Positions 56,070 to 63,449 of a DNA stretch of 64,000 bases are shown here, in pieces. The notes under the pieces are model-generated. The model was not told where the DNA came from and searched no databases. It saw only the letters and a program-made list of their open reading frames with translations. The stretch comes from Microbacterium profundi (GTDB taxonomy: Bacteria > Actinomycetota > Actinomycetes > Actinomycetales > Microbacteriaceae), in assembly GCF_000763375.1 (NCBI RefSeq), contig NZ_JPSY01000002.1, forward strand, positions 186,001-250,000, in the 5' to 3' direction. A program made the translations under genes and the position numbers. Each line of letters opens with the position of its first letter. Position 1 is the stretch's first letter.

Positions 56070-56180
56070 TTCGGTCCTTACTTCACACCCTGCCCTTGAG
56101 TCCGAGGGTCAGCTGTGGTGGAAGCTGATGATGATCGCGGGCACCGCGGCGACCGCGCCGACGTTGCGCTGAAACGAACG

Positions 56181-56207
56181 GATTGTGCAACGAGTCGTTG
56201 CACAATC
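56181..56207. repeat. Palindrome 2 (CAAC-N5-GTTG family)
   Basis: GATTGTGCAAC-GAGTC-GTTGCACAATC: perfect 11-base arms, 112 bases upstream of the gene at 56069. Confidence 0.8.
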
Positions 56208-56394
56208 ACATTCACACCACAGGTGCGCCCCCGGGCGTGCGTCGTCCAGGAGAGCCCGCGGCACCTCGCGCTGCCTCTGCCAGGCTTCGAAGACCATCAC
56301 CCCCACCCTCGAATCGCCGCGGTCGCGTGGATGTACATGGCCCATCTTCTCGCGGGGCCCGACATGCAGATCCGGCCGACGCCGTCTCGACGCA

Positions 56395-56421
56395 AATTGT
56401 CCAACAGGTCGTTGGACGATT
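56395..56421. repeat. Palindrome 3 (CAAC-N5-GTTG family)
   Basis: AATTGTCCAAC-AGGTC-GTTGGACGATT: 11-base arms with one mismatch. The rest of the 56070-56512 gap holds no supported gene. Confidence 0.7.
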
Positions 56422-56512
56422 GCAGCATCTCGGCAGGCAGACGGGCGCCACGCCTACTCGACGCGCAGCTCGTCCGGGGCAATAGCTCGTTCTCATGCGC
56501 GGGGGAGGGCGT

Positions 56513-57427
56513 CTACGGCTTCGTGGACGCGTCGCCTTCTAGGCGGCGCACGGTCTCAATGACCCGGAGCAGCTCCTCGGCCGGTGGGTCCGCGCGGTCG
56601 CCCCATTCTTTGCGCAGAAAGGCGATCTCAGCAAGGCCGAGGTTGCCCTCGTGCTGAGCGACTTCACTAGTGAGGATGCTCCCTAGAACGCTGTCCGGAG
56701 CCAACACCTCGTTGAGCGCACGCCTGTACTTCCGCCACCGCCGGTAGTTAGCTTCGGTTCCCCACCGCTCACGCCTGAACCGGTCGCGGCGGCGCCGGAA
56801 CTGCAGCTGGCGATGCCGGCGAAGCTCCCGCTGACCGGCCTCCGTCGACGCGAGAGTGAGCCACTCGTTGAGAGTCTTGACGTCAGCCGCACTGATTCCA
56901 AGGGTGCGGTCAGGCACGATATACGCCCTCGTCAGCGCGCGGTCCACGGGACGGCGGCGCTGTTCAAACGGCAACTCGGGATACCGCACGGGCACGTCGT
57001 CCACCCACAACAACGGCCTTCCAGCCCAGTTGCTGCCGAGCTGGCGCGACTTCCACGCAGCTGAGGTCCGATCCCACCAGCCATCGTCCACAACACCCAC
57101 CGGCAGCGGCGGCAGGCCCAGCACCGGCGCGAAGTACGTATTCGCGTGCGCCAACCACGTCGTCGCCCACACCACCTCGACCCCGCGATCAATCAAGCTG
57201 CGTATCCAGCCCGCCCCGATCCCCGAGAAACTATGAGTCTCCGTCCACTCATCAGGATCGTCCGGGCGCAGCATGGTGTGGTATTTCGTGGGATACGCCG
57301 CTCTACTCATAGTGATCTCCGCCGGGATGATGCCATCACGAAACTCCCTGCCGGGCTTCGCATTCGGCACACGCAGCACACCATCGACATCGACCGCGAC
57401 CACTGGCGAGAGGTGCTGATCGGTCAT
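56513..57427 (-). CDS. HAD-like domain protein
   Basis: A roughly 304-residue protein. The N-terminal half is HAD-like: VVAVDVDGVLRVP (motif I, D-x-D), VEVVWATTWLAHAN (motif II Thr) and RPLLWVDDVPV (acidic motif IV). The C-terminal half is an Arg-rich helical region (ELRRHRQLQFRRRRDRFRRE) that could bind nucleic acid. Related HAD domains occur in predicted RNA-repair proteins. It may be a nucleic-acid 5'/3' phosphatase, but this is inference. The start is ATG 57427 or 57430. Confidence 0.7.
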   Translation of the reverse strand: MTDQHLSPVVAVDVDGVLRVPNAKPGREFRDGIIPAEITMSRAAYPTKYHTMLRPDDPDEWTETHSFSGIGAGWIRSLIDRGVEVVWATTWLAHANTYFAPVLGLPPLPVGVVDDGWWDRTSAAWKSRQLGSNWAGRPLLWVDDVPVRYPELPFEQRRRPVDRALTRAYIVPDRTLGISAADVKTLNEWLTLASTEAGQRELRRHRQLQFRRRRDRFRRERWGTEANYRRWRKYRRALNEVLAPDSVLGSILTSEVAQHEGNLGLAEIAFLRKEWGDRADPPAEELLRVIETVRRLEGDASTKP

Positions 57428-58027
57428 CACGGCACCTCCTCACGGTCTACTCGAGTTCCTCTACGCCGAATGGCGCTCTCGTCGCTCTCTGGTTGGCGCC
57501 TTGGTGCGCGAAGGTCGGTCTCCGGCATCCGGAACGATACCTCCGCGCTCTGACATCCGGAACGCCTTTTCGGAAGGAGGTCATCGCCTAGCCAGGGGAA
57601 TCGTGGCTCGACCGCTCTTCCGACCGGACATTCTCTGCATCAGAAAGCGTTCTCGCTCCCAGACCGATACGTCGCGGCACCGAGCGTTCCCAGAAGGCCG
57701 CGTGGTCAAGACTGCAGTGGTCACCGACGGCACGCGAGCGCTCTCGACAGGCACCCCAATCGATCTATCTGCGTAACGCTGAGGTGTTGACCTGGGTGCG
57801 TCTCGCGTCCGAGGCGGTTCGCGTTGAGGGTGTGCTGTCCGAGATCATTCAATGCGGGAGACATGCGAGACGCAGGAGCAGGCTTACCAGTGCGGCCGGC
57901 TACGCGGTCGAGATCGCGAACGCAGCGGGAATCGCCCAGCCACGTGCCGCGGTTTCGGTGAGTCACCGTCTAGGTTGAGACTGCGGCGAGGCCGTGCGCG
58001 ACTGGGTGACGCGCGGAGGGGATATCT
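57428..58027. other. Region without a convincing gene
   Basis: About 600 bases between divergent genes. Open frames are Arg/Ser-rich and lack ribosome sites. ATCCGGAACG occurs twice (about 57528 and 57553). It should contain the promoters of the HAD gene and of the 58028 operon. Confidence 0.5.
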
Positions 58028-58993
58028 GTGGCGACCACACGCATCAAAGAAGAACTGCTCGCGAGCGGCCAACTCGGGCAGGCTGCATTCGAGATGATGA
58101 CCGCTGTGTTCAAGTCGCTGGTGATGAAGTTCTCCGCGCTTCGCGAGCGGGAGACGGTTGAGGATCTCCGGAATGGCTTCTTCCTCGAGAAGGGGACCGG
58201 ATACGTTCTCGCCATCAGGGCTGCTGAGGACGACGACGCTGCTGCCCGGATCACCTATGCCTGGGGCACGCGGTGGCTAGTCGATGAGTCCCGCAAGCTA
58301 CCGTTCGGTGCCTTGCGGAATCGCCTGGAAAAACGGCTCGAACGATGCGATCTGTTCGACCCGTCTCGAGTGGCGCACCACTGGTTTCTCGCCGACGGCG
58401 ACGACGAGAGCTACCCGTTCACCACCTCACAGCTGGAAGCCATCGCAGCCGCAGCGGACATCGAGATGCATCCGTGGGGAGAGGGTAATCTCCGGATCGG
58501 CAAGACCGGCGAACTCGAGCATCTGATACAGAGCTTGCTCGAGTGCGCTGGTCGTCTCCACGTCGCCGAGATCACCGTCATCTGTGGGAACCGATTCCCC
58601 CTCATACTGCAGCTGGGGGACGCGTCGGAGTCGACGGTGGAATCGAACTCCGGGATGCTGGAGAATAGCGCTCCCGACTCGGACTCCGTTTTCGTCACCG
58701 CCGAAATGATGCACGTCGACCGCCTCGCCTCCGCGATCTTCCCTCAGCTGACAGATGAAGAGGTGACGATATTCCGATTCTGGGGCGACGTGCCGCGCCT
58801 GGTTGAGGAGCTCAACCGTTCCCGGTCCAGCGTCTACAAGGCCATGGATAATGCTCGCCGGCGTCTGGTAGAACTCGCAGGCGGCGGTCACGAAGGGCGA
58901 CAGATTATGTTGGCGTTGATGAGGCCGATTCTGGACAGATCGGCTTCTGTCCCGTCTACCCAGGACGAAAGGGAGGACACGCGTGCCATCTGA
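58028..58993 (+). CDS. Protein with C-terminal sigma-region-4-like HTH
   Basis: A 321-residue protein. Residues 241-283 (LTDEEVTIFRFWGDVPRLVE, then LNRSRSSVYKAMDNARRRLV) look like a sigma-70 region 4 or SatD-type helix-turn-helix. The N-terminal 240 residues are a mixed domain of unknown fold (ALREREMVED-type helix here ALRERETVEDLRNG; YVLAIRAAEDDD; ITVICGNRFPLIL). GTG start. It overlaps the next gene by 11 bases. Probably a regulator or nucleic-acid-sensing component. Confidence 0.65.
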   Translation: MATTRIKEELLASGQLGQAAFEMMTAVFKSLVMKFSALRERETVEDLRNGFFLEKGTGYVLAIRAAEDDDAAARITYAWGTRWLVDESRKLPFGALRNRLEKRLERCDLFDPSRVAHHWFLADGDDESYPFTTSQLEAIAAAADIEMHPWGEGNLRIGKTGELEHLIQSLLECAGRLHVAEITVICGNRFPLILQLGDASESTVESNSGMLENSAPDSDSVFVTAEMMHVDRLASAIFPQLTDEEVTIFRFWGDVPRLVEELNRSRSSVYKAMDNARRRLVELAGGGHEGRQIMLALMRPILDRSASVPSTQDEREDTRAI

Positions 58994-59852
58994 CGCATCC
59001 GAGCGCTGGTTCGAACTCGCCGCTCAATTCGCGATTCCGCAGCTTCCTGTCGTCTCGCCGATCAGCGAGGTCGCACGGGGGCAGCTGTGGCAAGCGAGTT
59101 GGGCCGGCGCCGCAGCCATCGTGCTTGTAGACGAAATTGACGATGACGGTGCCCTCGCACACGTTCTACCGGTCAGCGTCGAAGCGGGAGTCGCGGATTC
59201 GACGACCGTCGTAGTGGAAGCCGACCAAAACGACCTCCATACCCCGCTGAGCGTATGGCCGACAGCTGGCAAATGGATCTCATACGCTGCACTTGATGCC
59301 TTACTGGAAACATTGATCCCCGCGGTATTGAATGCCGTCACTTCCTGGCGCGCGCAGTACTCCAGGATTGAGGACCCTGCTCCGGGTTCTGGAGCCGCAC
59401 TAGCCGTCGATGAACTTTTCGATGCGGTTGCCACATTGGAGCGGGCTCCTCGATTGGAAGCGCCGAAGGCCGTCGCTGCCGGACGCAAGCTCGACATCGA
59501 CCTGGGGCTTGTCATCGAGGCATTGGGGGTGACGCAATCGCGCGCCATGAACATCTTGAAGGGGCGTGAACCGCTGACCGACGATGAAGCCCAGTCCCTT
59601 AGCTCAGCTGCTGATACATCCCGTGATGTCATCCTCGCCGCGCTCGATCCTCTGCCGGAGGATCTCGTCCGCGAGCTCCAGGAACCGCGATGGCGCGACA
59701 GCGTCCGGCGGTGCGCTCTTGGCGGAGATGAAGAGCTTGGACGGACTCGACTCGGCTACACGATCTATCAACTCGCGGCACGCGAGCGAGGCAATGGGCG
59801 AGAGCTCTGGCGGCAACGACTCGAAGCCCACGTCGCGACAGAGGAGCGTTGA
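58983..59852 (+). CDS. XRE-like HTH protein preceding ImmA
   Basis: A 289-residue protein. Residues 1-130 are beta-rich (GQLWQASWAGAAAIVLVDEI, LPVSVEAGVADSTTVVVEAD), resembling small toxin-fold or binding barrels. Residues 176-215 (LVIEALGVTQSRAMNILKGR, LTDDEAQSLSSAAD) look like an XRE HTH. GTG start overlapping the previous gene; its stop overlaps the ImmA ATG (TGATG). XRE-ImmA pairs are typical derepression switches, where the peptidase cleaves the HTH protein. Confidence 0.65.
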   Translation: MPSDASERWFELAAQFAIPQLPVVSPISEVARGQLWQASWAGAAAIVLVDEIDDDGALAHVLPVSVEAGVADSTTVVVEADQNDLHTPLSVWPTAGKWISYAALDALLETLIPAVLNAVTSWRAQYSRIEDPAPGSGAALAVDELFDAVATLERAPRLEAPKAVAAGRKLDIDLGLVIEALGVTQSRAMNILKGREPLTDDEAQSLSSAADTSRDVILAALDPLPEDLVRELQEPRWRDSVRRCALGGDEELGRTRLGYTIYQLAARERGNGRELWRQRLEAHVATEER

Positions 59853-60886
59853 TGCCTCGCTACCTCGACGGAACACGCGCGCAGGTCGAAGCCATGCGCG
59901 CCTCCTGGGAAGCTGACGGCGGATCCCTCGAGAAACTCACGCTGGACGCGTTCGAAGCTCTCGACAACCACCCCGACCTGACAATCCAACGCGTCGCCGA
60001 GTTCGTGCCCAAGGACTCGCAACTCGACTGCTCGGTTGCGGGCGGGTACCGCGACACGCCGCCAACTCTCGTCGTGACCGAGTCCATGTCCAGACGACGC
60101 CAGCAGTTCACCCTGCTGCACGAACTCGGGCACCACGTTCAACAGACGAACCTTGAGCTGGGGCGCCGCGTCGTGGGACATACGGACCCCACGGGGTTCG
60201 AGGACGCCTGCTGCGACGCGTTCGCTGCGAGCATCCTGCTTCCGGACGACATGGTCGACGACGCGAGTCGCCCTTTCGGCGGCCCGACGGCGCAGACAGC
60301 CGTCGAGCTGTTCGAACTCTCCAACGCCTCGCGCGCAGCCATCAGCGTGCGTCTCACGGAACGACTGAAAGGCTCCGGAGTCGTCACGGTGGTGAGCGAG
60401 GCCGGGGTTGTCACGTTCGCCGCGGCGCGGGGATCCATGTATCCACCGGCGCGGGGCAGCAATCAGAGCGAGAACCCTCTCATCCGTGCCGCTCTCGACG
60501 ACACCGATTCGACGCGCGTCTGGTCGCGGGACGATGCGCGCATTTGGTACCTCACTGGTCACTCATCGAACCAGCTCTACGGTCAAGCAGCCTGGGCGGG
60601 AGACCGCCTGTTCGTGGTCATGGTCGAGGAGTCGGCACCGTGGAGGAGCTTCTCACCGCCCCGAGACTTCACCGCAACGCGGACGAGGAGTAAATGCGCG
60701 GACTGCGACACCTGCGGAACGAACTTCGAAGTGCGGATCTACTGCTTCACCTGCAGCCGACCGAAGTGTCCCGCTAGTCACTGCGCGTGTACGAAACCTG
60801 CCGAGATGACGTGCGACACCTGCTATCTCGTCAAGCACGTCAGTCAGTTCTTCGGCGACTCCACAACGTGCGTGGAGTGCTCGTAG
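59852..60886 (+). CDS. ImmA/IrrE family metallo-endopeptidase with Cys-rich tail
   Basis: A 344-residue protein. The zinc peptidase motif HELGHH is at residues 90-95 (FTLLHELGHHVQQ), and FEDACCDAFAASILLP supplies the third ligand region. The last 65 residues are unusually Cys-rich (KCADCDTCGTNF, YCFTCSRPKCPASHCACTK, CDTCYLVKH, TTCVECS), which suggests several zinc sites. ImmA proteins cleave partner repressors. GAGGAG precedes the ATG. The Cys-rich tail is not usual for ImmA and may sense a ligand or redox state. Confidence 0.82.
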   Translation: MPRYLDGTRAQVEAMRASWEADGGSLEKLTLDAFEALDNHPDLTIQRVAEFVPKDSQLDCSVAGGYRDTPPTLVVTESMSRRRQQFTLLHELGHHVQQTNLELGRRVVGHTDPTGFEDACCDAFAASILLPDDMVDDASRPFGGPTAQTAVELFELSNASRAAISVRLTERLKGSGVVTVVSEAGVVTFAAARGSMYPPARGSNQSENPLIRAALDDTDSTRVWSRDDARIWYLTGHSSNQLYGQAAWAGDRLFVVMVEESAPWRSFSPPRDFTATRTRSKCADCDTCGTNFEVRIYCFTCSRPKCPASHCACTKPAEMTCDTCYLVKHVSQFFGDSTTCVECS

Positions 60887-60925
60887 TCAGGACGTGGGAC
60901 AGATCGCGAGTTGTCCCGTCTATGT

Positions 60926-60960
60926 CTCTTGCGTGGGGATCGTCCCCACCACAGCAAGAG
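60926..60960 (+). promoter_or_regulatory. Leader hairpin before the multiubiquitin gene
   Basis: CTCTTGC-GTGGGGA (60926-60939) pairs with TCCCCAC (60943-60949) and GCAAGAG (60954-60960), with a 4-base bulge and a 3-base loop. It ends 3 bases before the GGAGG ribosome site of the multiubiquitin gene. It has no U-run, so it is more likely an attenuator, translational control element or processing site than a simple terminator. Confidence 0.55.
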
Positions 60961-60973
60961 ATTGGAGGCCATC

Positions 60974-61609
60974 ATGGCCCCGACCGACTCCGTCCGCATC
61001 TTCATCGACAGCAAGCCCTTCGACACACCCAAGCGTCGCCTCACCGGTGCTCAGCTTCGCATGCTGACCGACCCGCCCGCCGACAACATCTGGCTCGACC
61101 TTCCTGACGCGCAGGACCATCCTATTGCCGACCAGGAAACCGTTGCGCTGACGCCCGGGATGCGGTTCTTCACCGACCAGGCGCGCACGATCTTCATTGA
61201 CAAGATCCCATACCAGGTCCGGTCCGCCACACTCACCGAGGACCAGCTTCGTGCGGTGACGATCCCTCCGATTCCGGAAACGTACGGCGTCTGGAAGGAC
61301 ATTCCCGACGAGGTCGACGACCCCATCGGCGACGGTGAGATCGTCCCCATCGCCGAGGGCGACCGCTTCGTTACACGCGTCATCAAGATCCGCATCACCA
61401 TCAACCGCCAGCCGGTCACGCTCGAAGGCCGCCAGCACACCGGCCAGTCCATCAAGGATGCCGCCATTGCTCAGGGCGTCACCATCGGCGCTGACTTCCT
61501 GCTCTCCCGCAAGAACGGCCAGAAGTTCAAGCCAGTCGGTGACGACGAGCAGATCCGCGTCAAGCGCGGCGATGAGTTCCGTGCCCTCGACGGGGATGAC
61601 AACTCGTGA
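60974..61609 (+). CDS. Multiubiquitin-domain protein (three beta-grasp repeats)
   Basis: A 211-residue prokaryotic ubiquitin-like protein with three tandem repeats at about residues 8-67 (VRIFIDSKPFDTPKRRLTGA), 72-134 (TIFIDKIPYQVRSATLTEDQ) and 137-205 (IKIRITINRQPVTLEGRQHT). Each starts with the two-strand hairpin of a beta-grasp fold and ends with a G-D/G-M-R-F-type strand. This matches the multiubiquitin family. The C-terminus is RALDGDDNS, without a terminal Gly-Gly, so it would need trimming or a different chemistry to be conjugated. GGAGG favours ATG 60974. First gene of an operon with E2-like and E1/JAB genes. Confidence 0.85.
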   Translation: MAPTDSVRIFIDSKPFDTPKRRLTGAQLRMLTDPPADNIWLDLPDAQDHPIADQETVALTPGMRFFTDQARTIFIDKIPYQVRSATLTEDQLRAVTIPPIPETYGVWKDIPDEVDDPIGDGEIVPIAEGDRFVTRVIKIRITINRQPVTLEGRQHTGQSIKDAAIAQGVTIGADFLLSRKNGQKFKPVGDDEQIRVKRGDEFRALDGDDNS

Positions 61610-61998
61610 GCGTCACCGATGAAGTGCTGAACGCCATCGATGAGCTTCGCCACACGTTCTCCGACACCACGGTGACCTATGTAAGCGACGACCAGGGCGG
61701 TGCGTGGGTGACCATCGAGGAGGTTGGCCTCGGCTCGGCGTTCACCCCGTCCAACTCCTGGATGGCCTTCCAGATCACGCACCCGTACCCGGAGGCTGAC
61801 GTGTACCCGCATTTCGTGCGCCCGGACATCGTCCGTGCGGATGGCGCTGCTCATGGGGAAGGCTTCGCGCTCGCGTCGTTCGGCCCCGACAACATCGCGG
61901 CGATGCAGCTGTCCCGCCGCAGCAACCGCCTCAACCCGGCGGTGGACACCGCGGCGACGAAGGCACTCAAGGTACTGCGATGGCTGGAGCAGCGATGA
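61606..61998 (+). CDS. Prokaryotic E2-like protein lacking any cysteine
   Basis: A 130-residue protein. FQITHPYPEADVYPHFVRPD matches the strand-turn with the conserved H-P-x-YP region of UBC/E2 folds, preceded by AWVTIEEVGLG and followed by helical ends (TKALKVLRWLEQR). Its position between a ubiquitin-like gene and an E1 gene supports an E2-family role. It has no Cys at all, so it cannot use the normal thioester mechanism. GTG start overlaps the multiubiquitin stop; the end overlaps the next ATG. Confidence 0.65.
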   Translation: MSVTDEVLNAIDELRHTFSDTTVTYVSDDQGGAWVTIEEVGLGSAFTPSNSWMAFQITHPYPEADVYPHFVRPDIVRADGAAHGEGFALASFGPDNIAAMQLSRRSNRLNPAVDTAATKALKVLRWLEQR

Positions 61999-63437
61999 AT
62001 GGCCGATGGTCAGTGACCATCACCGGGGAACAGTGGGATGCTCTTCATTCCCACCTGTTCCCCGGTGACGGGGATGAGCACGGCGCCGTCCTCCGGTGCG
62101 GCATAGCCCGGAGCGACCGCGGCAACCGTCTGCTCGTGCGAGACATCATCCCGGCCATCGACGGCACCGACTACGTTGCTGGCGACCGCGGCTACCGCAA
62201 GCTGACGGCCGAGTTCGTCGCCGACAACATCGACGTATGTGCTGATGAAGGCCTCGCCTACCTGGCCGTCCATAACCACGGCGGACGACAGAAGGTGGCG
62301 TTCTCTGACACCGACATGGCATCCCACGAGCGGGGTTATCCGGCGCTGCTCGACATTAACGGGGGAGCACCTGTCGGGGCGCTCGTGTTCGCTTCTGACG
62401 CCGTCGCCGGCGACATCTGGCTCGGTGACGGGCAGCGCGAGTCCATCACGCACCTGCGGGTGGTGGGTCGCCCTCAGATCACGCTCACCCCGGCGCCGGT
62501 CGTAGCGGCCCTCGCAGATCCGAACTTCGACCGCCAGACGCGCATCTTCGGCGACCGCGGGCAGGCCATTCTCGGAGGCTCCAAGGTCGCCGTCGTCGGG
62601 CTTGGCGGGGCAGGCTCCCTGGTCTCCGAGTATCTCGCGCGCCTCGGCGTGGGAGAGCTCATCCTGATCGACCCAGACAAGATCGACCCGACGAACCTGC
62701 CTCGTGTCGTGGGCGCTCGTCGCCGAGACGCACTGGCCTGGCTTCGGCACCCGGCCCGACCCTGGTTTCTTCGTCGGCTGGGCGACAGATTCGCAGCGCA
62801 CAAGGTCAGTATCGCCGCCCGTGTGGCGAAGGAAGCTTCGTCAGCGATCCGCGTAACCGCTGTTCCGAGTTCGGTGATGGAACCGGAGGTCGCGGCGCTG
62901 CTCACCGACTGCGACCACATCTTCCTCGCGGCCGACTCTGCTCTCGCGCGACGGCTCGTAAACTCCGTCACGCACCAGTACCTGATCCCGAGCACGCAGA
63001 TCGGCTCGAAGGTCAGCGCGAAGGACGGAATGATCACGGACATCTTCTCGGTGTCGCGGGCGAGCAGCCCCGGAAGCGGTTGTCTGCAGTGCAATGGACT
63101 GATCCCCGCGTGGAAGCTCACCGCCGAGGCCACCAGCCCTGAACAGCGCAAGCGCCAGCAGTACATCGACGACGATGCCGTACACGCACCGAGCGTCATC
63201 ACGCTGAACGCGGTCGCCGCGTCCCGCGCCGTTGACGACTGGTTGATGTCCGTTGGGGGTGTCGTCGAGCTGGGCGCCCCAGCAGACCACTGGGTCAGCT
63301 ACCACCCGCTCACCGGCGAGGTCGTCGAGATCGAACCTGGCAAGGAGGAGGACTGCTTCCAGTGTGGACCGAACCGCTTCGCGCTCGGCGATGGCAAGGA
63401 GCTACCGGTCGTACCGCCTTCCGGCAACGGCGGGTAG
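61995..63437 (+). CDS. JAB (JAMM) protease - E1/ThiF fusion protein
   Basis: A 480-residue fusion. Residues 1-140 are a JAB deubiquitinase-like domain: Glu28 (DEHGAVL), H93-x-H95 (AVHNHGG), S104 and D107 (FSDTD) complete the JAMM motif. Residues about 195-425 are an E1/ThiF adenylation domain: GLGGAGS (202-208), ILIDPD with D226, and DPTNLPR (231-237). Two C-x-x-C pairs (363/366 and 454/457) probably bind zinc; no separate, obvious catalytic Cys is visible. The protein itself ends SGNGG. The ATG at 61995 overlaps the E2 stop (ATGA) and follows GGAG. It should activate and/or process the multiubiquitin protein. Confidence 0.88.
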   Translation: MNGRWSVTITGEQWDALHSHLFPGDGDEHGAVLRCGIARSDRGNRLLVRDIIPAIDGTDYVAGDRGYRKLTAEFVADNIDVCADEGLAYLAVHNHGGRQKVAFSDTDMASHERGYPALLDINGGAPVGALVFASDAVAGDIWLGDGQRESITHLRVVGRPQITLTPAPVVAALADPNFDRQTRIFGDRGQAILGGSKVAVVGLGGAGSLVSEYLARLGVGELILIDPDKIDPTNLPRVVGARRRDALAWLRHPARPWFLRRLGDRFAAHKVSIAARVAKEASSAIRVTAVPSSVMEPEVAALLTDCDHIFLAADSALARRLVNSVTHQYLIPSTQIGSKVSAKDGMITDIFSVSRASSPGSGCLQCNGLIPAWKLTAEATSPEQRKRQQYIDDDAVHAPSVITLNAVAASRAVDDWLMSVGGVVELGAPADHWVSYHPLTGEVVEIEPGKEEDCFQCGPNRFALGDGKELPVVPPSGNGG

Positions 63438-63449
63438 GTGTGGGGTGGG

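Noticed and set aside
57784..57978. Small rightward frame before the 58028 operon
   Set aside because: No ribosome site, no domain, and weak coding character.
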